From VRUE01 sp036525295 (lineage in GTDB: Bacteria > Actinomycetota > Thermoleophilia > Solirubrobacterales > 70-9), in NCBI GenBank assembly GCA_036525295.1, contig DATDAQ010000144.1, positions 1 to 5,073 of the forward strand: a stretch of DNA of 5,073 bases, in the 5' to 3' direction. Below the pieces are notes generated by a model that was not told where the DNA came from, searched no databases, and saw nothing but the letters and a program-made list of their open reading frames with translations. Every line of letters starts with the position of its first letter. Position 1 is the stretch's first letter. The position numbers and the translations under genes are program-made. Shown here in pieces: positions 5,048 through 5,073 of the stretch.

Positions 5048-5073
5048 AAAACGCGCGGCAGGAGCCGCGCTTG
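5034..5073. repeat. Right-end copy of palindromic end repeat with inner hairpin
   Basis: Bases 5034-5052 are the inverted partner of 17-34. Bases 5053-5059 (GCGCGGC), loop AGGA (5060-5063) and 5064-5070 (GCCGCGC) form a perfect 7-pair hairpin. Bases 5061-5073 repeat bases 1-13 directly. Overlapping the two window ends by those 13 bases gives an outer stem of 18/19 bases around this 7-pair inner stem, interrupted only by TTGAGT and one missing G. This second hairpin may reinforce termination after the oxidoreductase gene. Whether the repeat is a circular junction or a dispersed element cannot be decided from this window. Confidence 0.65.

Overview
This 5,073-base window is high-GC, densely coded bacterial DNA with no RNA genes, transposases, phage genes or CRISPR arrays. 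GC-rich codon use, an apparently leaderless gene, a short lipoprotein ending in a YGLxxC-type tail, and a set of acyl-CoA dehydrogenase and luciferase-like genes suggest a soil or sediment actinobacterium, possibly of the class Thermoleophilia. That placement is inference from sequence style, not from a marker gene.

Layout. On the minus strand, 883-59 encodes a short-chain 3-hydroxyacyl-CoA dehydrogenase, followed by a GC-rich hairpin at the left edge. A 112-base divergent intergenic region (884-995) separates it from a plus-strand gene for a small predicted lipoprotein of unknown function (996-1475). After an 81-base gap holding a perfect 24-base palindrome and a TANNNT promoter element comes a plus-strand gene set: acyl-CoA dehydrogenase subunit 1 (1557-2735), a possible 37-codon bridging ORF (2732-2845), acyl-CoA dehydrogenase subunit 2 (2847-3971), and an LLM-class (luciferase-like) flavin- or F420-dependent oxidoreductase (3978-5006). 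Two hairpins follow the last gene at the right edge.

How the genes may work together. The two acyl-CoA dehydrogenases have complementary motifs. The first has the FSEPxSGSDLA segment and two candidate catalytic glutamates but lacks the RQxFG and QxxGGxG FAD-contact motifs; the second has those motifs but neither glutamate nor the FSEP segment. This fits an obligate alpha2-beta2 enzyme like the mycobacterial ChsE pairs (FadE26-FadE27, FadE28-FadE29), which act on CoA esters of steroid side chains. The divergent 3-hydroxyacyl-CoA dehydrogenase would serve a later beta-oxidation step and carries two signs of NADP rather than NAD use. The window is best read as an acyl-CoA catabolic locus for an unidentified, possibly bulky, substrate.

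The two window ends share a 13-base direct repeat. If joined, they form one long near-perfect palindrome between convergent genes, so the piece is either a closed circle or a contig bounded by two copies of a dispersed palindromic element. I found no clear evidence of a wholly new system. The strongest leads are the split-active-site dehydrogenase pair, the palindrome at a leaderless promoter, the NADP-type dehydrogenase and the palindromic ends.
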